A stretch of DNA of 64,000 bases from Chryseobacterium panacisoli (lineage in GTDB: Bacteria; Bacteroidota; Bacteroidia; Flavobacteriales; Weeksellaceae), in assembly GCF_008274625.1 (NCBI RefSeq), contig NZ_VTRU01000005.1, positions 124,001-188,000 of the forward strand, given 5' to 3'. Shown here one piece after another: positions 33,873-42,004 of this stretch. The notes below the pieces were generated by a model, which saw nothing but the letters and a program-made list of their open reading frames with translations, ran no database searches and had not been told where the DNA came from. The position numbers were made by a program, and so were the translations under genes. Positions within the stretch are counted from its first letter, which is position 1. Every line of letters begins with the position of its first letter.

Positions 33873-35057
33873 ATGATCATCAAGCTTTCTAAAATTTCTC
33901 TTCCGTTAAAACTTACCTTTCTTATTTTTTCAATGGTTTTGAACTGTATGGGATTGATCATTCTGCAGTTGGCCGAAGAGAAAATCACATACGGAGAATT
34001 GGGTTTTTTAGAATCATTTAAAGACCTGCCCATTGCTTTTATTTCTCTTTTTGCAGTAAGTTTTATCAATAAAACGGGAACAAAAAAAGCATTGATTTCG
34101 GCTTTGGTAATTGTCGGCTTTTGTTCTTGTCTGCTGCCGTTTATAGAAGTTTTTTGGTTTTTCAAATTGTGGTTTGCCATCATCGGAGCTTGTTTTGCGA
34201 TTGGTAAAATCTGTGTTTTTGGGATTATCAGGAACAATATTTCGGATGAAAAGTCACTGGCAAAGACTATGAACAGTGTAGAAGCTTCTTTTATGATCGG
34301 AATCTTTGTAGTCAATACCTGCTTTGGATGGGTGGTATCAAGTGAATATTCTGAATACTGGAAATTTTGTTTTTTATTAATCGCTTTCTTATCGGCATTA
34401 ACGATATTCCTATTATCAAAAATTAAAATTTCTGAGGCCAAACCTTTGGAAAATAAAAGTATATTCACTGAACTTTCAGGCTTTGTAACTCCTTCAATAA
34501 TATTATTTCTTGGGGTTATATTTTTTATCGTTTTTGTAGAACAGGGGTTCAACTCCTGGCTTCCATCTTTTTATAAAAATCATCTGAAAGTCAATTCATT
34601 CTTTGCCCTTCAGGCTACTTCTTTTCTGGCAGTATTTTCTTATGCAGGAAGAACAATAACAGCCAACATTATCCGAAGATTTTCATTACCCGGCTACTAT
34701 CTTTCATGCATGGCTTTCATTATTTCTTTATTGACAGTGATTGTAGGGGTACAATATTTTGATTCAGCAGATTCAAAGATAATTCTCTTCTTATTTCCGG
34801 TGATCGGGTTATTTTTGTCACCACTCTACCCTGTCATCAATTCAAAAATGATTGCGCAGATGGACAAGGAAAAAGTAAATTTATTCACCTCTCTTATTGT
34901 CATATTTTCTTCACTGGGCAGCTCTGTAAGCTCGATTATCATTGCTGTTCTGTTTGAAAAACAATTATTGAATTTTTATCCGTTATATATCTTATCTTTC
35001 GTAATTCTTCTTTTTGTGACTAGTTTGGTATTTTTTAACGTTTCAAAAAGAAAATAG
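33873..35057 (+). CDS. MFS sugar transporter
   Basis: A 394-residue inner-membrane protein with about twelve membrane helices. Helix 1 is followed by the conserved Glu-rich region LQLAEEKITYGELGFLESF. The loop 2-3 motif is INKTGTKKAL and a long central loop lies near residues 190-200. The overall pattern resembles FucP/GlcP-type sugar:proton symporters. Placed divergently from the glucan PUL and 16 bases before its likely regulator, it probably imports the released glucose or a gluco-disaccharide. That substrate is an inference from context. Confidence 0.85.
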   Translation: MIIKLSKISLPLKLTFLIFSMVLNCMGLIILQLAEEKITYGELGFLESFKDLPIAFISLFAVSFINKTGTKKALISALVIVGFCSCLLPFIEVFWFFKLWFAIIGACFAIGKICVFGIIRNNISDEKSLAKTMNSVEASFMIGIFVVNTCFGWVVSSEYSEYWKFCFLLIAFLSALTIFLLSKIKISEAKPLENKSIFTELSGFVTPSIILFLGVIFFIVFVEQGFNSWLPSFYKNHLKVNSFFALQATSFLAVFSYAGRTITANIIRRFSLPGYYLSCMAFIISLLTVIVGVQYFDSADSKIILFLFPVIGLFLSPLYPVINSKMIAQMDKEKVNLFTSLIVIFSSLGSSVSSIIIAVLFEKQLLNFYPLYILSFVILLFVTSLVFFNVSKRK

Positions 35058-35073
35058 TTTTATTTTTACAGCC

Positions 35074-35862
35074 ATGAAAATCAAAGACACAAAAAGTAAA
35101 GAAACACTTCGGGAACTTATCGATACCAAAGATTTTGTTGCCCATATATCTGTTGACTGTACTATATTCGGCTTTCATAATAATATTTTGAAAGTCCTTC
35201 TTTTAAAGTATCACGATCTGGATCTATGGTCACTTCCAGGTGGTTTTGTTTTCAATGATGAAGATTTAAGGGAAGCTGCAGCAAGGGTTTTATTTGAGAG
35301 AACACATCTTAAAGATATATTTCTGAAACAGTTTCATACGTTTGGAAGAATAGACCGTACAGAAAATAATGTGCATCAGATCCTTCTTAACAATAAAGGA
35401 ATTGAGGTGCCGGAAGATCACTGGATTTTTCAAAGATTCATTACAGTAGGTTATTGCAGCCTTATTGATTTTTCAATGGCGAATACTTTCCCTGACGCTT
35501 TCAATGAAAGTTGTGAATGGTTTGAGGTAAACAATTTGCCCAAGATGGCTTTTGACCATGACAGAATCATAGAGACAGGGTTAGAATACCTGCGGATGAA
35601 TATCAATACAGAGGTGGCGGCCAGCAATCTGCTTCCTGAAAAGTTTACGATGAAAGATCTTCAGTCTCTTTATGAAACTATTTTAGGCCAAAAATTCAGA
35701 AGGAATAATTTCCAACGCAAAATTTTGAGCTTAAATATTCTTGACAGGCTGGAAAAACTGTATGATGGCTCAGCCAATAAAGCTCCCTATCTTTATAAAT
35801 TTAAAAGTAAGGTTCACAATTCTACCAATCAGTATCCTATATCCAATGATGAGGAGGCTTAA
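35074..35862 (+). CDS. NrtR-type transcriptional regulator (degenerate Nudix + winged helix)
   Basis: A 262-residue protein. Residues 20-160 form a Nudix-like domain (SVDCTIFGFHNNILKVLLLK, then WSLPGGFVFNDED). In the Nudix box the catalytic REUxEExGU is degraded to RVLFERTHL, so hydrolysis is unlikely. Residues 185-250 match the winged-helix domain of NrtR-family regulators (FTMKDLQSLYETILGQKF, then RRNNFQRKIL). Relatives in Bacteroidetes control sugar catabolism in response to sugar ligands. Its position with the MFS gene, facing the glucan PUL, makes it the probable PUL regulator. Confidence 0.88.
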   Translation: MKIKDTKSKETLRELIDTKDFVAHISVDCTIFGFHNNILKVLLLKYHDLDLWSLPGGFVFNDEDLREAAARVLFERTHLKDIFLKQFHTFGRIDRTENNVHQILLNNKGIEVPEDHWIFQRFITVGYCSLIDFSMANTFPDAFNESCEWFEVNNLPKMAFDHDRIIETGLEYLRMNINTEVAASNLLPEKFTMKDLQSLYETILGQKFRRNNFQRKILSLNILDRLEKLYDGSANKAPYLYKFKSKVHNSTNQYPISNDEEA

Positions 35863-35990
35863 AACACGGAATTTATTTTATAAACCAATAAAAAGAGCAT
35901 TATCTGTCTGAAAACCAAACTTAAGATAAGTTTTCAAAAAAATTTTCAAGACACCACGAAAAATGTTACTTTTAACCAAATCAAAAAATC

Positions 35991-37169
35991 ATGTCATATT
36001 ATCCTCTTACAAGCATCCCTGATTATTATGGAATTGATGCTTTACTTACTGAAGAACACAAACTAATCCGCCAATCTGTAAGAGACTGGGTTGAAAGTTT
36101 TGTTATGCCGCAGATTGATCAGGCCGCTCAAAACCACACAGATATCCCTAATCTTATGAGAGAATTGGGAAAAATCGGGGCATTGGGACCTTATATCCCG
36201 GTTGAGTATGGCGGTTCAGGATTAGACCAGATTTCTTATGGTCTGATTATGCAGGAGCTGGAAAGAGGAGATTCTGCAGTACGTTCTGCTGCTTCGGTTC
36301 AGAGCTCTTTGGTGATGTTTCCTATCAACGAATTCGGTTCTGAGGAACAGAAAATGAAATATCTTCCTAAGCTTGCTGCCGGAGAAATGATCGGATCTTT
36401 TGGATTGACAGAACCTAACCACGGTTCAGACCCTGGTTCTATGGAAACATATTTTAAAGATATGGGAGATCATTATCTTTTGAATGGAGCTAAAATGTGG
36501 ATTACCAACTCTCCTCTATGCGACATCGCTGTGGTATGGGCAAAAAATGAGGAAGGAAAAGTACAGGGATTGATCGTTGAAAGAGGAATGGAAGGATTTA
36601 CTACACCTGAAACTCACAATAAATGGAGCCTAAGAGCTTCAAAAACCGGAGAACTGGTATTCAATGACGTAAAGGTTCCAAAAGAAAACCTTCTTCCAAA
36701 GGTAACAGGACTGAAAGGACCTTTGTCTTGTCTGAACTCTGCACGATATGGAATTTCATGGGGAGTAATTGGTGCTGCTATTGACTGCCACTGTACTGCT
36801 GTTCAGTATTCTAAGGAAAGAAAACAGTTTGGAAAACCCATCGGTTCTTACCAGCTTCAACAGAAAAAACTGGCTGAATTCTTGACAGAGATCACAAAAG
36901 CTCAGTTATTATGTCTTCAGTTAGGAAATCTTAAAAATGCCCATAAAGCAACTCCGGCTCAGATTTCTATGGCTAAGCGTAACAACGTTCATATGGCTAT
37001 TGAAATTGCCAGAGAATCCAGACAGATCCTTGGTGGTATGGGAATCATGGGTGAATTCCCAATGATGAGACATGCTGCTAACCTGGAGTCTGTGATTACT
37101 TACGAAGGAACGCATGATGTTCACTTACTGATCACCGGATTAGACATTACGGGAATTAACGCTTTCTAA
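35991..37169 (+). CDS. Acyl-CoA dehydrogenase, glutaryl-CoA dehydrogenase-like
   Basis: A 392-residue flavoenzyme. The FAD motif GSFGLTEPNHGSDPG, the substrate region WITNSP and the flavin-contact RKQFGKPIGSYQLQQ are present. The catalytic glutamate is in VITYEGTHDVH, and the C-terminal LITGLDITGINAF is typical of glutaryl-CoA dehydrogenase. That enzyme oxidises and decarboxylates glutaryl-CoA to crotonyl-CoA in lysine/tryptophan breakdown. It is a single gene with its own strong terminator. Confidence 0.92.
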   Translation: MSYYPLTSIPDYYGIDALLTEEHKLIRQSVRDWVESFVMPQIDQAAQNHTDIPNLMRELGKIGALGPYIPVEYGGSGLDQISYGLIMQELERGDSAVRSAASVQSSLVMFPINEFGSEEQKMKYLPKLAAGEMIGSFGLTEPNHGSDPGSMETYFKDMGDHYLLNGAKMWITNSPLCDIAVVWAKNEEGKVQGLIVERGMEGFTTPETHNKWSLRASKTGELVFNDVKVPKENLLPKVTGLKGPLSCLNSARYGISWGVIGAAIDCHCTAVQYSKERKQFGKPIGSYQLQQKKLAEFLTEITKAQLLCLQLGNLKNAHKATPAQISMAKRNNVHMAIEIARESRQILGGMGIMGEFPMMRHAANLESVITYEGTHDVHLLITGLDITGINAF

Positions 37170-37187
37170 AAAAAGACAAAATATATA

Positions 37188-37220
37188 AAAAGAGTCTGGC
37201 CGAAGGCCAGACTCTTTTAT
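37188..37220 (+). terminator. Intrinsic terminator of acyl-CoA dehydrogenase gene
   Basis: A perfect 14-bp stem (AAAAGAGTCTGGCC / GGCCAGACTCTTTT) with a GAA loop. Confidence 0.9.
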
Positions 37221-37328
37221 TTTACTCACATTGCAGAGAATTGATATTCAATGAATAATTGTTGATGTCGTAATATTTTTACGTATTTATTAAAGTCATT
37301 ACCTTAATACCATACAAAATACATCAAT

Positions 37329-39287
37329 ATGAGAAAAATTACAACTTTTTTACTGGGCCTTGCCGCCCCATTCTACTTTGCACAGCAGGCTGGAGATGTC
37401 GTAAGTGCGGAACAGAAACTGGATTTAACACCACAGGGAGTCATTAATTTTATCGCCAATAATCTCGGTGATCAGGATGCTCCGGAATTCGCAGGCTATC
37501 TGAACAGTTTTAATGTGGGACTAAAGGGCTACAAGATTACTTATTACACCAAAAATGAAAACAATGTTCTTGTAAAAGCTACAGGACTGCTTATGTATCC
37601 CAATGTAGGGTTCAAATTGTCAACAGTGGTATCAGATCACGGAACAACAGACAGCAGAAATAATGTTCCATCCAATTTTAAGGGAGCGTTAACAGCAGGA
37701 TTTGTTGTTGAATTGTCTTACGTACTCAATTGTTACATTTTAATGGCTCCTGATTATGTAGGGATGGGAACCGGAGACGGAGTTCACCCTTATGTAGACT
37801 ACGCCACTGAAGCAGGCGCAACCATAGATTTCATCACTGCTGCCAATAAAGTACTGGGTCAGTTAGGGGTTAAGCGCTATGATGAATACTTTTTAGCCGG
37901 ATATTCCCAGGGAGCCCACGCTGCAATGTCTACTTTAAAAAGATTGAGCATTTCAAATCCTAATAATATCAAATTCAAATATGCCTATATGGGCGACGGG
38001 CCGTATGATTTCTCCGGAGTTACTTTAAATAAAGGAGTTCTGGAAAAAGATATTTACCCGTTTACTTCATTCCTGGCCAACGTTCTTCATACCTGCAACA
38101 ATACAGGATATAAAACATATAATAACAACATTTCAGAAGTCATTTCTGCAGAATATCTTGACAAATACAATTATCATGTTGTTCAGGATAACGGCGGCCT
38201 TTTATGGGGACCTGTGATATGGAGAAAACTCTTTACAACCAGCTTCGTAAATGATGTCACCAACAATCCAAATAACAAGCTAAGACAGTGTATGAAACCT
38301 AAGGATGTTTACGACTGGTACAACAAAACACCTATGACATTGGGGCATTCTACTGTTGATTTAGCCATTCCGCCTGAAAACACTTCTAAAGCCATTGATG
38401 TTCAGCGTGGATATTATCCTTGGTGGGATCTGAACAAATACAAACTGGATTCTTTTTACTGGGGACCACTGGGACATGTTGGAGGAATTCTTCCATTCAC
38501 TCTGGCTTCCAATGCCAAATTCAATACGCTGAGAAGTGGCGGACTTCTTAATGAATGGGCAATTGCAGGATCTATTTTCGGCAAACAGTCAGCAGAGAGA
38601 ACTAATGAAAAGCCTGCTCCTTTTTCTTCACAAATACAGCCGGATTTGGGCAATATGCAGCTGGTTGAAATCACAGATTTTAATAAAGAAAAAATTCAAA
38701 GCAGAACAGCCAATGAACATAGCTTATCAACTTTAAAAGACGGAGTTTATCTATTGAAAGTATCAGAAAACAACGAAAATAAAATAATTCCATACATCAA
38801 AAATACACCTAAAGAAGTTGCTGAAAACGAAATCGTACAATCTGCGAACTCATCAATTTTACAATTGAAAGTTAATCAGGATGAACTTACAACTGTGAAT
38901 ATTTTTGATGAAAATAAAACCCTGATCAGAAGCATTTCTCAAAAACAATATCATGAAGCTGGCGGAATCAATGTTCAGGATCTCGAAAATAAAAATTATA
39001 CTTTTGAAGTGGTTACTCCCTATTACAATCTTCAGTTTAATAAAGCAATTGGAGGCACACCAGCTTCTGAGAACAGTACCGATATTTTCACTCAAAAGCA
39101 GCAGATTATTGCAAAAGCCGGCAATGATATTAAAAATATCAGCATTTACAGTATTTCCGGTTCTCTGGTCGTTCAGCAGGAAGTCAATAAGCCATTATTT
39201 GAATCCAGAAATTTAGAATCCGGTGTATATCTGGTACAACTCACTCTTTCTAATGGAAAAGTCATTCATAAAAAAGTAAAACTGTAG
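37329..39287 (+). CDS. Secreted alpha/beta hydrolase (lipase/esterase-like) with T9SS sorting domain
   Basis: A 652-residue protein with a signal peptide ending near YFAQQ. An alpha/beta hydrolase domain (about 30-410) has the oxyanion-side strand VVSDHGT and the nucleophile elbow GYSQG (S193). The arrangement resembles secretory lipases and feruloyl-esterase-like proteins. A middle segment (about 440-560) has repeated beta strands. A type A sorting domain ends it (ISIYSISGSLVVQQEV, then GVYLVQLTLSNGKV). Secretion by T9SS is expected; the substrate is unknown. Confidence 0.85.
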   Translation: MRKITTFLLGLAAPFYFAQQAGDVVSAEQKLDLTPQGVINFIANNLGDQDAPEFAGYLNSFNVGLKGYKITYYTKNENNVLVKATGLLMYPNVGFKLSTVVSDHGTTDSRNNVPSNFKGALTAGFVVELSYVLNCYILMAPDYVGMGTGDGVHPYVDYATEAGATIDFITAANKVLGQLGVKRYDEYFLAGYSQGAHAAMSTLKRLSISNPNNIKFKYAYMGDGPYDFSGVTLNKGVLEKDIYPFTSFLANVLHTCNNTGYKTYNNNISEVISAEYLDKYNYHVVQDNGGLLWGPVIWRKLFTTSFVNDVTNNPNNKLRQCMKPKDVYDWYNKTPMTLGHSTVDLAIPPENTSKAIDVQRGYYPWWDLNKYKLDSFYWGPLGHVGGILPFTLASNAKFNTLRSGGLLNEWAIAGSIFGKQSAERTNEKPAPFSSQIQPDLGNMQLVEITDFNKEKIQSRTANEHSLSTLKDGVYLLKVSENNENKIIPYIKNTPKEVAENEIVQSANSSILQLKVNQDELTTVNIFDENKTLIRSISQKQYHEAGGINVQDLENKNYTFEVVTPYYNLQFNKAIGGTPASENSTDIFTQKQQIIAKAGNDIKNISIYSISGSLVVQQEVNKPLFESRNLESGVYLVQLTLSNGKVIHKKVKL

Positions 39288-39328
39288 AATCAATCACTCT
39301 TCTATATCTCATTTCAAGTTAATTTTTG

Positions 39329-39353
39329 GCACTTCAGCAATGAAGTGCTTTTT
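39329..39353 (+). terminator. Intrinsic terminator of secreted hydrolase gene
   Basis: GCACTTCA / TGAAGTGC stem with GCAA loop, followed by TTTTTATTT. Confidence 0.85.
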
Positions 39354-39458
39354 ATTTCCAAGGATAACAGATCAATAAATATTGATAAAATACTGATATA
39401 AAAAACAATAAAAACTCTTACTTACATTTTTAATTTAAGCAATAAAGTCCGATACTTA

Positions 39459-41822
39459 TTAAAATTTGAAGCCAATACTGAAATAGATTCTTGAAAAATC
39501 AAGCTGATTGTTTCTTGAAACATTTATACTTATAGGACCGATGAGAGATTCATACCCAAGGTTCACACCATACCCAAACATATCAAAACTGTTATTAAAA
39601 GGAGAAAGCTCTTCGCTTACTTTTCCATAGCTGAAGGAAGGAGTAAGATAGAGTTTTTTCATAATTCTATACTGCAGGGATACCGCCGCCTTAGCAACCG
39701 AAGTCATAGGAAGTTCTTTCTGACGAAGGCCATTGAATTCAGGGCTTAAAAGATCATTATTATATTCACTTCCTCCAAGATTATATTTCTGATTCAGGAA
39801 AAGATAGGGAACCTGATCATCTCTCTTTGATCCAAAACTTGCTCCCAAAAACACATTTGCTTTTACTGTCAGTCTTCGTGTGATCGGATAAAAATAATTC
39901 TCATTCAAAGTAAAAGAAATAAGGTTTTTAGGTTCGTAATAATAAGAATCTTTAGGATTTAGTATCAGATACAGAAGAGGCTGTACTGTATTCAGATCGT
40001 AAAGCTCATACTGATCTCCGTAATAAAATCTTGTGCTCACCTGAAGATGATTCCCTTTTGTAGTAAAATATCTTTTATTAAGATTGTTCTGTTCAAACTT
40101 CAAAAATGTGTTGAAATTGCTGTGGTTATACAGTTTCTTACTGTAATTATCCACTTTCGACTGATCCACTTTATCCAGTAAACTATACATTCTTTCCGTA
40201 CTGAATTCTGTTCCCAGTGACAGGTAAGCATTGGGGCTTACATTATAATTCAAAGCAATCTTTCCGGTTATATTTCGGTACATATGGTTAGGAAAACGGT
40301 CACTGCCATCATCATTTACATCATATAATCTGAAGTTCAGATCATTACTTTTAAGATTAATCATTTTAGCTTCCAGATCCAGCCACAAACGCTCACCACT
40401 GTCCAAGAACTGCTGATATGCCAGTTTAGCCTTAAAACGTTCGGAAATATCTACCGTTGCCAGAAATCGAGATCTGTTCAGAAGAATATTCCTGTAAGTA
40501 TAATTAACAATAATCCCTACAGACTGTTCCGTATCATAGTGCAGAGCCAGTTTAAAAGCCCCTTTTTTTGCTCTTTTCACGAAAACATTCATTACAAGAC
40601 CATCATTTTCATTCGTGTAAGTATAATACACCTTTACATACTGACGCATTCCGAATACTCTGTCTATGGCTTCATTTACGGTTTTTGCATCATAATACTT
40701 CCCTTCCGTCAGCCCCATTTGCTTTTTAAGCACTTCAACCTCCGCAGCATCGTTAATAGGAGTTCCGTCTTCTTCATTAAAAGTAAATTTTACAGTAGGC
40801 AGTTTCACCTCTTCAATCATCTGATGCTCATATTGAATTCCGGCTTTTCTCTGAGCTTCTGCCAAGGCTACAAACTCGGGAAGGTGTTTTCTCGCTTCTA
40901 CCTCTCCAATTTTGATGATCCTCCTGAATTTTGCAAAATCCTTCGTTGTAATTTCGCCCAGCGGATCTACAAAATCTACCAATACGTTAGACAGCTCCTT
41001 TTGATGTTTAAAATCCTCTACCGAGCGGATGGCATGGGTCTGATAAATCATCTTCATCGGATTTTCAATTTCTTTCTTGGTAAAAAGCCTGAAGCCCGTA
41101 TACCCTCCGATCACAAAATCCGCTCCCATTTCCCGGACCTCATTGGCTGGATAATTACGATCCAATCCACCGTCGACTAAAAGCTTCCCATCAATATAAA
41201 CGGGTGCAAAAGCTGCAGGAATTGCCAATGTAGCACGAATAGCCAGCGGTAAAGAGCCTTGCTTCTGCATGATCAGACCACCGTTTTCAATATCGGAAGA
41301 AGTAAGCTGAACAGGAATCTTCAGTTTGCTGAAATCATTGATATGTTTTGCGTTGAAAGTAAGTGTATTAAGAACTTCTCCCATATACTGCCCTTCAATA
41401 TACGAGCCTGGGAGAGTCGGAAATCCTTTAACTACAGGAAATTCAAGAATGTATTTGTCATACTCGTCTTTTTCGCTGATATTGACTTTGCTGTATGGGA
41501 TTTTATTGCTCAGAATCCTGTTCCAGTCCATTTTATAGATCGTATTCTTCAGTTGGTCCGCATTATACCCCATTGCATACAAACCTCCTAAAATCCCACC
41601 CATACTTGTTCCTGTAATGTAATCTACTTTGATTCCCAATGAATCTATCATCTTCAAAATCCCGATGTGTGCAAACCCTTTTGCACCGCCGCCACTGAGG
41701 GCAAGGCCAAATTTAGTGTCTTTGGTCACATTCTGAAGGGCAATATTCAGGGAATCATTCTTTTGCTGGGACTTGATAATAAGAGAGAACGCGATGGCAA
41801 AAAATATCAGGATCTTTTTCAT
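39459..41822 (-). CDS. Patatin-like phospholipase fused to outer-membrane beta-barrel
   Basis: A 787-residue protein with a signal peptide (to about residue 20). The patatin domain (about 38-240) has the oxyanion loop LSGGGAKGF (43-50), the nucleophile S73 in GTSMG and the catalytic Asp in LLVDGG. A POTRA-like module (about 340-410) and a C-terminal BamA/Omp85-type barrel ending in GFKF follow. This is the type Vd autotransporter (PlpD-like) layout. The hydrolase would be placed at the cell surface or released to act on phospholipids. Confidence 0.92.
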   Translation of the reverse strand: MKKILIFFAIAFSLIIKSQQKNDSLNIALQNVTKDTKFGLALSGGGAKGFAHIGILKMIDSLGIKVDYITGTSMGGILGGLYAMGYNADQLKNTIYKMDWNRILSNKIPYSKVNISEKDEYDKYILEFPVVKGFPTLPGSYIEGQYMGEVLNTLTFNAKHINDFSKLKIPVQLTSSDIENGGLIMQKQGSLPLAIRATLAIPAAFAPVYIDGKLLVDGGLDRNYPANEVREMGADFVIGGYTGFRLFTKKEIENPMKMIYQTHAIRSVEDFKHQKELSNVLVDFVDPLGEITTKDFAKFRRIIKIGEVEARKHLPEFVALAEAQRKAGIQYEHQMIEEVKLPTVKFTFNEEDGTPINDAAEVEVLKKQMGLTEGKYYDAKTVNEAIDRVFGMRQYVKVYYTYTNENDGLVMNVFVKRAKKGAFKLALHYDTEQSVGIIVNYTYRNILLNRSRFLATVDISERFKAKLAYQQFLDSGERLWLDLEAKMINLKSNDLNFRLYDVNDDGSDRFPNHMYRNITGKIALNYNVSPNAYLSLGTEFSTERMYSLLDKVDQSKVDNYSKKLYNHSNFNTFLKFEQNNLNKRYFTTKGNHLQVSTRFYYGDQYELYDLNTVQPLLYLILNPKDSYYYEPKNLISFTLNENYFYPITRRLTVKANVFLGASFGSKRDDQVPYLFLNQKYNLGGSEYNNDLLSPEFNGLRQKELPMTSVAKAAVSLQYRIMKKLYLTPSFSYGKVSEELSPFNNSFDMFGYGVNLGYESLIGPISINVSRNNQLDFSRIYFSIGFKF

Positions 41823-42004
41823 TGGTGATTCTTGGTGTATCCGATTGAAACTTTAAAAGTTATAAAGAGTAAAGATACACAAAAAACCGCCTGCTTTACG
41901 GCTGCTCTCACGAAGAAAATTAATGTATTTCAGCCTATCTTTTTAAATAATTAATCTGTTGATGTTCAATCAAAACAAATCACTCAATCAAATACCAAGT
42001 AATT

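Noticed and set aside
33842-34552. A 236-residue open frame on the minus strand
   Set aside because: It lies entirely antisense to the well-supported MFS transporter and its translation shows no family features.
40539-41180. A 213-residue open frame on the plus strand
   Set aside because: Antisense to the patatin/barrel gene; its Phe/His/Cys-rich composition is typical of a shadow frame.
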